A stretch of DNA of 64,000 nt from Triglochin maritima (lineage: Eukaryota; Streptophyta; Magnoliopsida; Alismatales; Juncaginaceae). This document shows positions 35,618 through 49,500 of this stretch, piece by piece (the stretch's first letter is position 1; every line of letters begins with the position of its first letter). The stretch covers positions 2,993,501 through 3,057,500 of the forward strand of contig OY821777.1 in NCBI GenBank assembly GCA_963682175.1. Direction: 5' to 3'. The notes below the pieces were generated by a model that saw only the letters and a program-made list of their open reading frames with translations, was not told where the DNA came from and searched no databases. Both the position numbers and the translations under genes were made by a program.

Positions 35618-37333
35618 GTTTGTTAGCATGGTTACAACTAGAACCAATTGAGATTAATTTAGTTGGGAGATATCTTGTCTTGAGATAGTTAAGATCATAG
35701 ATCGAATTCCAACAATCATATTTTAATATTTGGGAGGTTGAGATTTAAAATGTAGTAGGTGAGTAGAATAGATAAAATAAAATAAAATAAAAAAGTGGAC
35801 TTCTAACTAACTATAACTACAACAACTAACTTTAGAATATTTTTTTCTGATTTCAGGAGCTATGATCGACTAAACAACAAGAATAACTAGTGGATAGCCA
35901 CTTATATTGTTTGTTGTGGTACTGTATTTTTTTTTATAACAAGGGATTTTTCATTTTGTGTTAAGCATAACGCCCATAAATTGGATTTTGTGTTCCTTCT
36001 TACAAAAATATGATCGGTTTACAAGAAAAAATAGTCCAGGAGTAGAGGAACTCAATTTTTAGAATGTTGTCCGTTGATTGGTTTCCATAAAACTTAATAA
36101 AAGTCTAAAAGTCCGATTCTGAGAATTCTAAAACCTTATAAATTTGTATTTGGAATAACTTCTCCAACTTTTACTTCATATTTCAAGAAAATAATGAAAC
36201 AAGAGTTTTGTAACTTCTCTTACTTTTTGCAAAACAATAAGAAGAATTAATGTTTGCAAACTTGACTTCAGTTCTGAAAAAAAATAGTTTGCACTGTTTT
36301 TGAATTAGACACAGAAAAAAGCGTCCGACAAAAAGCAAATTCCACCTCGTGTGGAGAGGTATTTCCCATTTTCCCCTAAATGCTTCATCTAACAAGTATG
36401 CAAATGCATTGTTCACAAATTTGATTTTACAATATAACCTATCAAATACAAAATATTTGTGGCTTTTAATGTCGTGGTTGTTCGTGTTTACTCATTCCAA
36501 TTAGGCAATGTATTTGTGAAAAAAACATTTCTAAAACCACATTGTATGTCTATAACGGTAAAAGCAATTTATTTCTTCTTAGGGAGTATGATTGGTACTT
36601 AGGAAGTCCAGGGAAGTTCAACTGGATTTTTTGAATGATTGGTTGATAGAAATTGAGAATTTCAAAAATCGAGTAATCATAGCTAATAAATACGAAGATA
36701 ATATTAATACATTCATTAAACTTAAAAGTCATAAATAATAATAATAATAAATTAATCTAATTTGACACAACTTATATCTTTAGAGTACAAAATACTAACA
36801 TTCACGAGATTAAGGAAAAAACAAACATATATTACAATTGAGAAATAAGAAAACAAATAAATAAATGATATAATAGTCTGTCTGTAATCAAAAGGTAAAA
36901 GAATGATCCCTATTAAAAAATAAATAAAAACACCGTACTTACAAAGAAATATCAAATAAAACATTCCATGACATACTAATAACACTCACATAATCACGTT
37001 CCCACGAGTATAATCTCTACCAAAACGCAAAAAGTCTACCTCAGACAATGAATCAACATGAACATGCTTATAGTCGGTAAGATTTGAAAAACAAAAAATC
37101 ATAATAAAAAATAAGCAGCTAATATCTAACTTCGTGAGTTGGAACATACATTCTTTTTGACTGAAAGTCTATCCATATATATCTCAGAAGTCACGAGAAA
37201 GTCTCAAAAAATTTCTGCTCTAACAACCTCTGGAGGGCGAATGATACCACACAAACAAATGAAAAATCTAGCCGAAGGAACCTTACAAAAGAGTAATGAC
37301 AGATAAGAGATAAGGTCCCAAAAATACCTATCC
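35618..37333. other. Intergenic, decayed repeats, no gene recognised
   Basis: At 35624-35649 there is a 26-base sequence repeated exactly at 38603-38628. An (AAAAT)n run lies near 35775-35790. Segments around 36000-36100 and 36585-36660 share GATTGGTT-type pieces seen elsewhere in the window, probably MITE debris. No coding region is supported. Confidence 0.45.
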
Positions 37334-38019
37334 TTAGACCATCCTTAACTAGCGATTCAACAGGAGCGGGGTGGGATTCAACCAACCCCCACCTCCCTTA
37401 ATGTGGGAAAATGAGGGGTCGGGTCCCAACCTGGGTCGACGACCCGACTTCATTTGTGACCTGGGTTGGCCACGTGGCCAACCCGGGTTGGTTGTTTTTT
37501 TGTTAATAAATGATTAAAAAACAAATGTTTATATGTTTAATAATTATTTATTGATTTATATATTTTTATATAATTAAAATTATTTTTTGAAAATTAAAAT
37601 AAATAACCAAATACCCTACATTTGCCATTTACGTTCTTTGGAGATCAATCTTTCGTAAAAAAATAATTTTAAAAAATCTTAAAAAATGAAAACAAATAAA
37701 AAACATGTTTCCAGAAAAAAAGATTTGAAAAAAAGATTCAAAATGACTTTAAATTAAATATATTAACATTATTAACTATTATCAATATTTAAAAAATTAG
37801 GTAAATTATTTAATTGATGTGTATATTGTTTTATATAATTAGAATTAATTTCTGAGAATTAAAATAAATGAAAATTAATAACATAAAATTGTTGTAAAAA
37901 TAATTTATTTAATAGTTTGTGTATTTTTACGGTGAAATAAAAATAACATTTTCGCCGACGTGGCGGAGAGAGAAATTGGGTTGGGAATAATTTTTGGGTT
38001 GGGGTTAATGGTGACCTTA
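37334..38019. mobile_element. Putative PIF/Harbinger-like MITE with TTA target duplication
   Basis: The left end GACCATCCTTAAC (37337) and the inverted right end (reverse complement GGTCACCATTAACCCC, ending 38016) are similar, and each side has TTA (37334-37336 and 38017-38019). The interior is AT-rich, with a repeated block (ATATAATTA(A/G)AATTA, then GAAAATTAAAATAAAT or GAGAATTAAAATAAAT) at about 37570 and 37835. No transposase is present. Terminal similarity is partial, so the call is tentative. Confidence 0.4.
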
Positions 38020-38130
38020 GTATTATTCCCTCTCAAGCATCTTTTCTGCATTTACATTTATTATTTATAGCATCCACAACCCCAACCCAAAATCCCCCTT
38101 CCAATCCAATTTCTCTCTCCGCCACGTCAG
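37960..38130. repeat. Inverted repeat of two MITE ends
   Basis: ACGTGGCGGAGAGAGAAATTGG and TTTTGGGTTGGGGTT (37960-38008) recur inverted at 38072-38128. This fits two related elements meeting end to end, the second opening with AGCATCCACAACCCCAACCC at 38069. Confidence 0.7.
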
Positions 38131-39900
38131 CGAAAAACACTATGCAACCCACCACCCAATCCAACCCAGTATTCACTCCTTAACCCCAACCCCACTTTCA
38201 ACATTCTCTCTCATCCACATCATTTTTTACCTCATTTTCTATTCCATCACAAAAATACACAAACTACTAAATAAATTATTTCTACGGTGACATAATCTAA
38301 TTAAATTACATTAATTGCCAAATAATATCGAAAATTTAGATTTAATTAAAATTCGACAATTACGCAGTGTTGTTGTTAATCAATTGAACTTATTTTAGAA
38401 TGATGTATTTGGTTTAAGTATATTTCCTTCGTATTTCCAGTTATGGAACTAGTCCTATCTACACGTGTTTGCTCGTGTAAGCAGTTTTATGTTAATTTAA
38501 TTTTCTTTATTTTGGGTTATTTTTACATATATTTAATGTCTTTTTTTACTAATTAGTTGTAATTATAATGCACACCCCCAACAAACAGGTCGGTCGGGGG
38601 TCTAGCATGGTTACAACTAGAACCAATTTTTTTGAGATTTTTATTAGTAATTCTCTGCCGATTTTTTGTGTTACTAATGCGTTTTTGGGTGAACCTGGTT
38701 AAATTCATGTGTTCTATTTTGCTAGGTAATTTTATTTAATTATATACATTTACAATTATCTTACTAATTTTCTTTAATTACTTATATTTATTTTTACTAA
38801 ATATTTACATTTATCTTATTAATTGAATCTTATTTACAATTAATCTCACTATTAATTAGTATAACCGTTTTTTTTAATCTACCTTATAATTTGAAATAAG
38901 TGGTGAATGTTGTGAGAACTTAATTTAGAAAAATTAATTCTTAGACTCAACGCAGAATTCTTTTATTTATTTATATCAAAACCAAAAACAAACACCGCTA
39001 AACCCCACGCAAACCTTTACACGGCTCAGATTCCCCACCATCTCAAAATCCACGGCCAGTATTGGTCAATCACAGGGTCGAAAAGTGGCACAACAGTGAA
39101 AACGTGTCGCGGGGCCCACCGAGGACGGGATAACTGACACGTCTGTAACCAAGCAATCATCCAACTACAACTCACACGTGTCGTGGTCTAGGCGTTCGGT
39201 GGTGGTCACGTGTTTGGCTCTCTTTGCCGTTAGTGGCCAATAAACATGTTTTTTTCGATAAAAAAAGGTGGATGGAAATCCCAAACGGACCAGGTTTTGG
39301 GAATCCGTTGACGTGGGCAGCGTGGAAGTGGGATTGGTTCCGGATGGCATCTCGACCGTCCAAAATTCACATTTAGCATTGTCACACAAATACTTCTTTA
39401 TTAATAACTTGGTATTTAAACTTCGAATCGAAAACCTAAATCATATGTTTTGATCTAAGACTCATATAAATGACTATCAATTTTTTTTTTGCTTTTAACA
39501 TACATAAAATATATTAATCTTAATTCCTGACTCACAGTTTGGATTTTTAATTTAGAGTTTATATATCAAATTATTAACGATGTTAAATTTGTGTTAACAA
39601 ACTTTAAGATAGCAGATCCGACCTCTTGTAAAAACGCAATACTCACAATATTTCTTTGGTAGATTTTGGTGGCACCGGTTAGAAGTAGTTGCTATCACGT
39701 AAAATTACCTAACTTTAATAAAGCATCTAATTTGTTTGTTTACGATTGACAAAAAGTACAACTAACTTTTAATATTTTTAATATTTAACTTTGTTTTCAT
39801 AAGTTGTTAAGTCACTTCACTCGACGTAAGAAAGTATCTTGGAACATCCAATCATAAAAATTGATTCATCATCGTTGAGACCGTTACCGCCGCCACAACA
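38131..39900. other. Upstream region of the DEMETER-like gene, no coding region
   Basis: The region is AT-rich up to about 38980. From 38985 to 39370 it is more balanced, with a cluster of ACGT-core motifs. From 39400 to 39840 it is AT-rich again. The short open frames near 39165-39389 overlap in both strands and show no features. Confidence 0.5.
39102..39212. promoter_or_regulatory. Cluster of G-box and ABRE-like motifs
   Basis: Within 111 bases there are ACGTGTCG (39102-39109), GACACGTC (39136-39143), a G-box CACGTG (39175-39180, in context ACACGTGTCG) and a second G-box CACGTG (39207-39212). Such motifs bind bZIP and bHLH factors, and paired ABREs mark ABA-responsive promoters. The cluster lies about 1.3 kb before the DEMETER-like ATG. 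Whether it acts on that gene is not known. Confidence 0.45.
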
Positions 39901-39949
39901 ATCTGCAACCAGGTAGTTGAGTTGGTAACCGAGCGGAACCGAACATGTC

Positions 39950-40504
39950 CAAAACAAAACCCAAAAAGAAAGAGAGAAAAAACCACCAAACACCCAACTT
40001 GCGTTTCAACGAATCCATTACTCACTACTCCCGTTTCTTCCATCTGTGGAACAATAATGGCGATCGACATCCCAATTTCGCGTTTAATCTCCTTCCCAAT
40101 TTCGGTCTCTAACCAGATTCGCACCAATTAAGGCGCTTTATTGCGGTAAAAATCCCACCTTTTTCCTCCTTTCCGCTGGTTCTGGTTGTTGTTTGCTCTG
40201 TACTTGCCCAGATTGTGTTAGTGGAGTAAGGAGTGGGAATCTGTCGCTTTTATTGCTTTCTGATTATGCTAATTTGTCATCTTTTATTTATTTCTGAAAA
40301 AGTCAGGTGATTTCGGACCTAATAGTTTATTTCGGTGCCATCTGTTTGTGTTTGTGTTCTGCATTGGGGTTTGTTTAGGGGTTTGGTGGTGGTGGTGAGA
40401 TCGTCTGATTTTGTGTTGTGAACAGGAGATTTGTGGGTTTTAGTTGTTGGGATTGCGCGAAAACCCGGTTTTTTTGAGGGTTTATCCTGTGATTGTGGTC
40501 TGGA
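39950..40504 (+). promoter_or_regulatory. Probable leader of the DEMETER-like gene with a possible uORF and leader intron
   Basis: A small open frame starting ATGGCGATCGAC at 40056 ends at 40131, ahead of the main ATG at 40505, and could act as an upstream ORF of 24 codons. A donor-like GTAAAAAT follows at about 40146 and an acceptor-like GTGAACAG at about 40424, so a leader intron is possible. None of this is proven by the sequence alone. Confidence 0.3.
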
Positions 40505-43500
40505 ATGGATTCTAGTGATGGTGTTCGGCTTCCGGACTCGAAGGCTCGTGGTTTTGCTGATCCGAATGGTTGTTTGAAGACTCAGACAATGTGCTCGGTG
40601 GGTCCTCCAGCCAATTTGCATGCACGAGTTCCAGCCGAATCTTTGGATCGGTGGACGCAGATGTCTCTGGGCAATTCGAGGTCTGTCCAGAATGCTGATT
40701 TACGTACCACGACCTTGTCATGCTCGCGGTTCGATTTCACTTTTGGGCCTGAAAGTGTCCAGAATCAGCCATGTTCCTCCCAACGGATTCAATTGAACGG
40801 GATAGTTCCGCAGACATCTATGAGTGAGTGATCTTGTAACTTCTTTTGCAATATGTTAATCGAATTGCTAGAATGCTCTAAACATTGTTATGTTATTCAC
40901 CCTTTCTAAAATTCAGAAAATGTGTTGCCTATTGTCTAGATTTTTCTTCTGGTAGGTGGCCATCATGTTTTTGTCACCACCCCCCGGATGTGCTTCCTTT
41001 TATCGATATCTACACTACATCATGCAGTTTATCCTTCTATTCATAATAGTTAGCAGTGTATGTTTATCTCAAGTAAATTTCTCTTCTAGATTGTGCTCCC
41101 TCCTTTTATCACTTGTATCATTGCAAGCAGTTGATGCTTCTTCTATGTTTTTTCCAGCCAACATCTATACTAAGTGCTATTCATGATTCATGTAGATGGG
41201 ATTTGTCATCCAGATTTCCTACATTACAGGAGCAATAGTTTTTCCAAAACAGATGAGAATGCAGTTAAAGTTGTCAATTCATCCTTTCCATTTTTTCCAA
41301 TAACACCAGAAAGGGATAATAAATCTACCACTGGAGGAATAAATGAAGGAGCATGGCAAAATGTTCTTACATCCATGCATAATGGGTCTGAACATATCTG
41401 TTTGGATCAAGGTGTTCTGCGACCAGTCAATGCAGCTCGTGCTGAGATTTCCTTACAACATATGAATCAACAAAAAGCTCAACTAGCAAATATAGAGGGT
41501 GCCAATTCAACATATGTTGGTCTTTCTCTGCAAACTGTGGATCGAGAAAAAAGGCAGGTAATAAATTTAGATGGCGTAGATTTCAGTAATAAAGTTAAAT
41601 GTCAATTGTCACCAGTTACTCCTGATCACTGCAAGAATAAACAAGATATTGCCGTTGCTGATAATATTTGTTTGGGAAATGCCAACGAAGATCAAGAAGG
41701 CAGGCAACAAAATGACAATTGTCAAACAGACAAGGAGCATGTCCAGGAATGTGTCAGTAACCGTGCGCCAGACCATTTTCCATGTTCTGATACTTCCCAG
41801 CAGCATAATTCTGTACAGGGTTTAGCGACACCATTGCCGAAGCCCAAGAATAAAAAACACAGGCCTAAGGTCATCAAAGAAGGTAAATCGGCAAGAAAAC
41901 CCCGACAGACAACTCCTGTGCAAGGAACTGGCTTTGATAAGCCTGCACAGCGGAAGAGATCAGCAAGAAAAAAAGAATCAGGCTCCCGGGAGACCCCTTC
42001 AGATGAAAGAAATAATACTGGGAGACCAGGCAAAACACCAAGGAAATCAGCGAAGAGATCTCTGAACTTTGATTCGGAAACACAGGCAAAAGATAAAATC
42101 AATGTGACTAGCTCGTCCGCTCAATCTGAGGTGGAGGTCCATGGCAATACTAGCAATAACAGCAGCTCAAATGCAAAGTCCACCCTGGAAACCTCTGAAG
42201 GAAAAAAAATTTGTTCCTCGATTGAAATTACCACTGATATGTGCCGTTCTGGAGGACAGGTCTCATATGAACACAATAACTTGCAACAAAATCCGATCCC
42301 AAGTGTATATGCTTCGAGGAGGAGAATTATAAGGGAAAACATTAAGGCTCTTGCCAGAGAAAGTAACAGTTTGGAAACCAAGATCAGATGTGACAGCAAG
42401 GTTTCATCTGGAGTACAAGCTTCAGATAGTCATACTCCACAAGGTGGAAACCAAAAAGGAGTGAAGAGGGATCTCACTTCGAGGGCTGGTGATGCAGACT
42501 TATTCCATGTTAATTTGATTCCAGGTAACTTCTGTGGTCAGATGTATAATAAGGTCAATGAAAACCACTGCAACACTGCAAATGAGCACTGTTTTATTCC
42601 TGAAGCATGCAAGAAGAGGAGGACAGAGAACAGACATAACAAGTTTGCTCCAACTACCCCCTTGGCAAAAGGTGGGAAAAGTGTCAAAGAACTACGTGAA
42701 CAGGTCTCCTGTTTTTCCGACACGCAACTGTTTATGGCTCGTGAAAAATTGAGAGCTAGTGGTCACATGCTGAGATTTGGTCAAACAGAAAGGTTGCCAG
42801 TTCACACATCTCCAGTACAGAACATCAGCTTCAAGTTTGATTCCACAGCCACCACCATGGTTAATAGTCATTTTACTTTCGCTCCCCGAACTCCACAATC
42901 AGGTGAACAAAGGCAAGGATTTAGAGGAATGGAGGCTCTTATTGAAACTGAAAATGTAAAAGTTCCGAGAAAAAGAAGAACAATGGATAGAAAAAACAGC
43001 AAGCCTAATGAAATTCACAATTCCAGTGTCAGCTCTGAAGCCACAATGCATCCATCCAATGCTATAGAATTTATTGTTCAGAAGCTTGAACAGCTGAATC
43101 TTGATGGATTTACTCAGGGGTTTGCACCGGAGAATCTTCAGAATAATGCTCTTGTTCTCTACAACAGAGGAGGTGTCATGGTTCCATATGAAAGCTTGTT
43201 TACTGCTTTAAAAAAGCGCCGCCCTCGTGCCAAAGTTGATCTAGATTCGGAAACAAATCGGGTTTGGATGCTGTTAATGGGAAAGGATTGTGGTAGTTGC
43301 CCCGAGGGAACAGAAATTGATAAGGAGAAGTGGTGGGAGGAAGAAAGAAAGGTCTTCCAAGGCCGTGCAGATTCATTTATCGCACGCATGCATCTTATCC
43401 AAGGTAATTATAAAATTTTGATTTGTATTTATGTTATAAATTATATTTTCTTTTGAAATTCCAATGATTTACATTTTAGTAGATTGAAATATTTATTTTT

Positions 43501-46500
43501 TATTACCGAAGCAAGTTGGACTTCTAAAATTTTGTAAATTCTTGAAGCTAAAAATCATAAACTTCCACCACTACATAATGGCTGCTAGCTTTTATTGTGT
43601 TAATAAATTGCTCAAAAATATCTTTCCGACGAGACACTATTTCGATCTAATCTGACAAGATAATGAAATGTTTCATACAGTTATTTACCAAGCAAAAAAG
43701 GCTACTTTGTTACTGGGTCAAACATTTTTGCCTGATCAAGCGACAAACAATATCTTAGTTTTCTCTATATCAACGTGCACTATGATGTCATTTACCTATG
43801 TTTCCTAATCTATACTATTAAGAGGAAATACATGTTATACTGTCATTTCTATGTTATCTATTTTGCAAGCCGTATTATTAAGATTTGAAAATGGACATAC
43901 AAAAGCAGAATCTGAAAACTGCAAGGAGATATATCTCATAAGTGAGGAAAGTATTTCAAATTAGAAATGCAGCCAGCTCCGTATTCTTAATTCACAACAT
44001 TGCAATCATTTACATTCGGCAACTTCTGTAGGTGATAGGCGCTTCTCCAAGTGGAAAGGATCTGTTGTGGACTCCGTTGTTGGAGTGTTTCTGACTCAGA
44101 ATGTCTCAGACCACCTTTCAAGGTAAGATAGTACTGAAGAACTCACTAAGCGTTTCCATTCAACTAAAAATGGGATTGTTATCAACTTATTAATTTATCT
44201 ACATTTTGGCAGTTCCGCATTCATGTCCCTTGTTTCAAGATATCCAAACCACTTCGGGGTTGATAGATCGGAAGCAGATCTCACAAATACTAGCATTTTA
44301 ACGGAAAGCCAACCAGAGTATCTGCAATGTAGTCATCCGATAAAGCAGAAAGGAGGTGAGCTTGAACAACAAGAAATTAGTGAAGATTCTTTAGCATATC
44401 ATGAGGTCATTGATGTGGAGCAAGACGGAAACAATACATCTGGTTGCACCAATGGCACTGCATCACATGGACATGGGGTGGACCCTGGCATGGTAACAGA
44501 GGGCACGAAACCTATTGATGCTGAGGACCTGAGGTTGATGGAGAGTACATTTTCTTCTCAAAATTCAGTTATTTCATCTCAAAACTCGTCAGAGTCCTTG
44601 GTTCAGGTTTCCGAACAAACTGGTTTGAGCTCAGATTCTAACTCAGTAGAATATGCAAAGCGAGGAAATGGGTGGGACAATTTCAAAAATTTGACATCAT
44701 TTACGGAGCTCCTGCAAATGGCAGGAACATACAGATTACATGATTATAACTCTCTGGAAAGTGGAAAAATGATACAAAGTGGATATTCTGGAAGTGTGAC
44801 AAGACATTCCGAACGTGAATCAACTGAAAATGAATTTCAGAAATGCAATGACATTGGTTGCTTGGAGGTTAAGCATGTAGATAGCCCGTATTCTAGTTCT
44901 TGTCTGTCTCATAAACAGCACGATGTTGTAGTGGTTTCAGATGTTCCTTCTGTAGTCACAAATTTGGACAAGAACTCTCAAAATGGGTTCGAAATGGCTG
45001 ATAAGATTGAATCGGTCCTTGAAAGCCAGTCCTTATCTACTAATTCAAGAGGTAAATCAATAGCCGAAATAAAAAATCCTTGCACCGCAGATCAGCCCTT
45101 ACAAAAGAACACAACTGGATATACTGAGCAATTAAATTCAGGATCGATGTGCAGTTGTTCATTTACCAGTGACCATCCTCAACTAATTCCTTCTCCGAAA
45201 GTAGTCACTTTCAGGCAAAGCAATTCATGCAATTACAGCTACATTCAATGGGATGCGTCTACCACATCCAGGAAAGAAGTTCAAGCTTCATCAGGTAGAG
45301 ATGCAGAGCATGGCAATCACCAGAAAAAGGACTCAGGGATTCAGGTGATGGGCAAGCAGAATGAAAATGAGAGATCAACTCTGAATCTCAATCATGAAGT
45401 GCAAGAATCTCATGCAAACTCACCCAATGGCCCAACTGTGTCAGATGTTACAGAGTTCTCAAGCACGGGACAGAAAGAGAGGTTTCCCCAGAGTGCAGCT
45501 GAATTATCTTTTAATGATGAGAAAGCACAACCAGTAACAGTACATGATGCAACAACGCCAAAGAAGAAGAAAACTGAGAAGAAGCCAAAAGATTCCTTTG
45601 ACTGGGACACCTTAAGAAAGGAGGTACTTAGAAGCAAAGAGAAAAAAGAAAGAACATTTGAGACAATGGATTCAATTGACTGGGAAGCCGTAAGACGTGC
45701 AGGTGCAAGTGCAATTGCTGATACGATTAGGGAGCGTGGAATGAATAATGTACTTGCTGGGCGTATAAAGGTATATCTATCAACTAAGAATGTGATTACG
45801 GTGGAGTTATTATGCACCTTTAAATTTCATATTATAGGAAACATATTATTGACTAAGAACATGGTCACAACTCAACAAAACAATTCTTTAAAAAACCAAA
45901 ATTTTATTTTCTTGGCCTTAAAATCCGAAATTTGGGCTAAGTACTCTTCGAAAGAGTGACATGACTGGCAAATTTATTGTCATCTCATGCGTAATTTGAT
46001 TTTCACGTGGTCTATTCAACCAAAACTCTTAGCAAGTTTGTGCAGTTGTGTCACATGATTTATTCACCAAACTGATACTAGGGTGTTACATTTTTTTATT
46101 TGAACCCTATCTACGAAGGCTTAAGTTGATTAAACTACGATGATCATAGAATTTGATACTTTGTTTACAGGACTTTCTTGATCGACTTGTTAACGACCAT
46201 GGGAGTATTGATCTTGAATGGTTAAGAGATGTTCCACCAGACCAAGTAAAGTAAGGCTATAAATGAGTTTGTTTTAGTGATTTCGTATTATTACTGAGAA
46301 TTAAGTAGTTTTCCCTTCAGGCTGAACCAGTGTTCCCTTTCGTATCTTTCAGATAGAAACTTGTCAGTCTAGTTGACATGATAATTCCCTCTTTCCATTA
46401 AAACATATCAATCAACTAATATATTCTTTGAATACAGGGATTATCTCCTAAGTATACGAGGATTGGGACTGAAAAGCGTCGAATGTGTTCGCTTGTTGAC

Positions 46501-49500
46501 TCTTCACCACCTTGCTTTCCCAGTAAGTATTTAAGTTTGAGCCATATTGCTACTCGCACTGTAGAATTAGGCTAAAAGAATGATTTCCAATATCATTTTT
46601 ATGATTCTGTAAATTTTAAGGTCGATACGAACGTTGGTCGAATATGTGTAAGGCTAGGATGGGTACCACTTCAACCCCTACCTGAGTCGGTTCAGCTACA
46701 TCTTCTAGAGCTGTAAGTGTAAATATATTGTAAGTAGACAACTGACAAGTTCATGTCTACATCTACCTATTGTAATCATTCCATTTTTTTCCTATCAGGT
46801 ATCCTATGTTAGAGACAATTCAGAAGTATTTGTGGCCCCGACTATGTGAACTTGATCAACGAACATTGTAACTCCCAAACTTCAGCTTTTCAAATATCAT
46901 TTAACTACCAAGGTGCTGCTAGAGAGCAGCCCATGTAAGGGTTTACTGTTGGATATTAATTTTTCTATTTTTTTTTCTTTCAATTCCGTTGGTGATGCAG
47001 GTACGAGCTACATTATCAAATGATCACATTCGGAAAGGTAACACAAACATACCGGTGAATTTTTCATTGCAGATGAAGTTCATGATGATTGTTTTGTCAG
47101 CATATATTGATTGTTAAATCTTTTCAGGTTTTCTGTACAAAAAGCAAGCCAAATTGTAATGCTTGTCCAATGAGAGGAGAGTGCAAACACTTTGCAAGTG
47201 CATATGCTAGGTAAGTTGTTGATAAATATTTATTTTGCAGCTGAATGTCACACATCATCCATATAATTTCCATGGACTCCTTCACTATACAAAGAGTCTG
47301 TTCATAACAAAATCTGGTATATTTCTCTCTCCAGTGGTTGTGAAGATAACAATACCATATGATTGTGGAAAACGTGTATAAGACCAACTCTGTTGTCATT
47401 TTTTGTCCTAAAGGCGCTACTTCTTAACTGGAGGAACAAAAAACCATATAAGAAGGCAATAAATTATTTTAGGAGAGGTGGATCAAATAAAATGGTCAAT
47501 TGCTTCCTAAGTTTTAGATATCTCGAATACATTAAAATTGTTGGCTGAACCTGCAGCTGGAAGCCAGAAATGGAAATTCCTGTTAGTGAAGAGCTGTTTT
47601 TGCTATGTTTTCTGAATATGTTTTTTTTCTATGTCAAAATGGTGTCGTCTTATTCTCAGTTTTCAATACAGTAATTCAACTAAATTAACTCTTTTTGAAC
47701 CTTTTTTCAGCGCAAGGCTTTCTTTGCCAGGTCCCGAGGAGAAAGGTCTCGTCACTTCTAATATCTCTGCTGCTGGCGGATATAACCGTGAACCATCTCT
47801 TAGTCAGATGCCCTTGCCTCAACTTGAGGGATGCTTGGAGAAAGGTCCCAAGACGTCCAACATTTCTGCTGCTGGTGAACATAATCACGAGCCTTCGCTT
47901 GATATGATGCCATTGCCTCAACTTGAAGGATGCTTGGAACCACAAGCTCCAATTGTGAAAAGTTGTGAACCTTTAATTGAGGAGCCAAGCACACCAGAAC
48001 CAGAAGTTGTTGAGACCTCGGAAAATGCAATTGAGGATGCTTTTTATGAAGACCCTGATGAAATTCCCGTTATAAAGCTAAACATAGAACAATTTACTCA
48101 GAATTTGCAAAATATTTTGCAAACCAACAATGATCTCCAAGAGGGTGACATGTCAAAAGCATTAGTTGCTCTGAAACCAGAAACCGCTTCCATACCTCAA
48201 CCAAAATTGAAGAACATCAGCCGCCTGCGCACTGAGCACCAAGTGTATGAGTCCATGCACCTGATAATATTGTAAACTGACTTTTTAGAACTTGTTTCTT
48301 AGTTTTAGTGAACGACCAAACTAATTTAGGCATTATTTATCTGTTTCTTTTTTATTTGTGGTTGCAGATACGAACTTCCGGATGCACATCCACTACTAGA
48401 AAGGGTAGGTTATAACTTGATAAAGTATGAAATTCAAATGAAACTATATCTATTCTATCTAAAAATTATGGCATGATGTATGCTTTGCAGTTGGAGGAAA
48501 GGGAACCTGATGATCCATGCCCTTATCTTCTTGCTATTTGGACTCCAGGCACGTATTATTATTAGATGAAAACAAATTCATAATCTTATTTCTTTTTGAA
48601 CTTGTTATAGTGTTCGTTACTTGTATATATATTTACTATGTAAATCTTTATCGATTTAATATAATTGGAGTGAAACCTCCATTTTGCTTGCAAAAAAAGA
48701 CTTACCATCTTAAACAGGTGAAACTGCACAATCAATGGAATCACCTGAAACATCTTGCAACTCCCAAGGCGCTGGCAAACTTTGTGACAGTATGACATGT
48801 TTTGCATGTAATAGCATAAGAGAAGCACGTGCTCAAAAAGTCAGAGGGACGCTTCTGGTAATGCGACTAGTGCTTTCTGTAAAAATATTGAATTTCGAAA
48901 ATTATAGTCAACTTATATTTCATATACAATGATAACAGATACCATGCCGTACAGCAATGCGAGGAAGCTTCCCACTCAATGGCACATATTTTCAAGTCAA
49001 TGAGGTTATTAGAAATTAAATTGGAATCAGCATTTTAGAGTGTTTTTTGCATTTTTGCATACTTAACGGTGACCCAAGTATTTTTTCTTTCTCTACAGGT
49101 ATTTGCAGATCATTCTTCTAGCCTTAGCCCTATTGATGTTCCCAGGGAGTGGTTATGGAATCTACCAAGACGGACTGTTTATTTTGGAACATCTGTGCCT
49201 ACAATATTTAGAGGTGAGTGACATCAAACAAGAGATGCTTATCAATGCAAGATAAATTGATTTATGCTTTATATATAGCTTACATTTCTAAAATAAACTA
49301 CAGGACTAACTACCGAAGGCATTCAACATTGCTTCTGGAGAGGTAAGTAATGATTTTTTGTGCTTTCCCCCACCGTAATAGGTAATAGCTTATTAAGATA
49401 ACTATTCTCAACTTCATGCGCCACACAAAAAAAAATTTAATAGGGGGTCAAATTGGTGAATTCTTCTTTATAAGCCCCTCTACATTGGTTCGACGTATAT

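Noticed and set aside
44223..45959. A 578-codon open frame as an independent gene
   Set aside because: It is exon 4 of the DEMETER-like gene read through its donor at 45770; its start ATG is an internal Met of the conserved SSSAFMSL motif.
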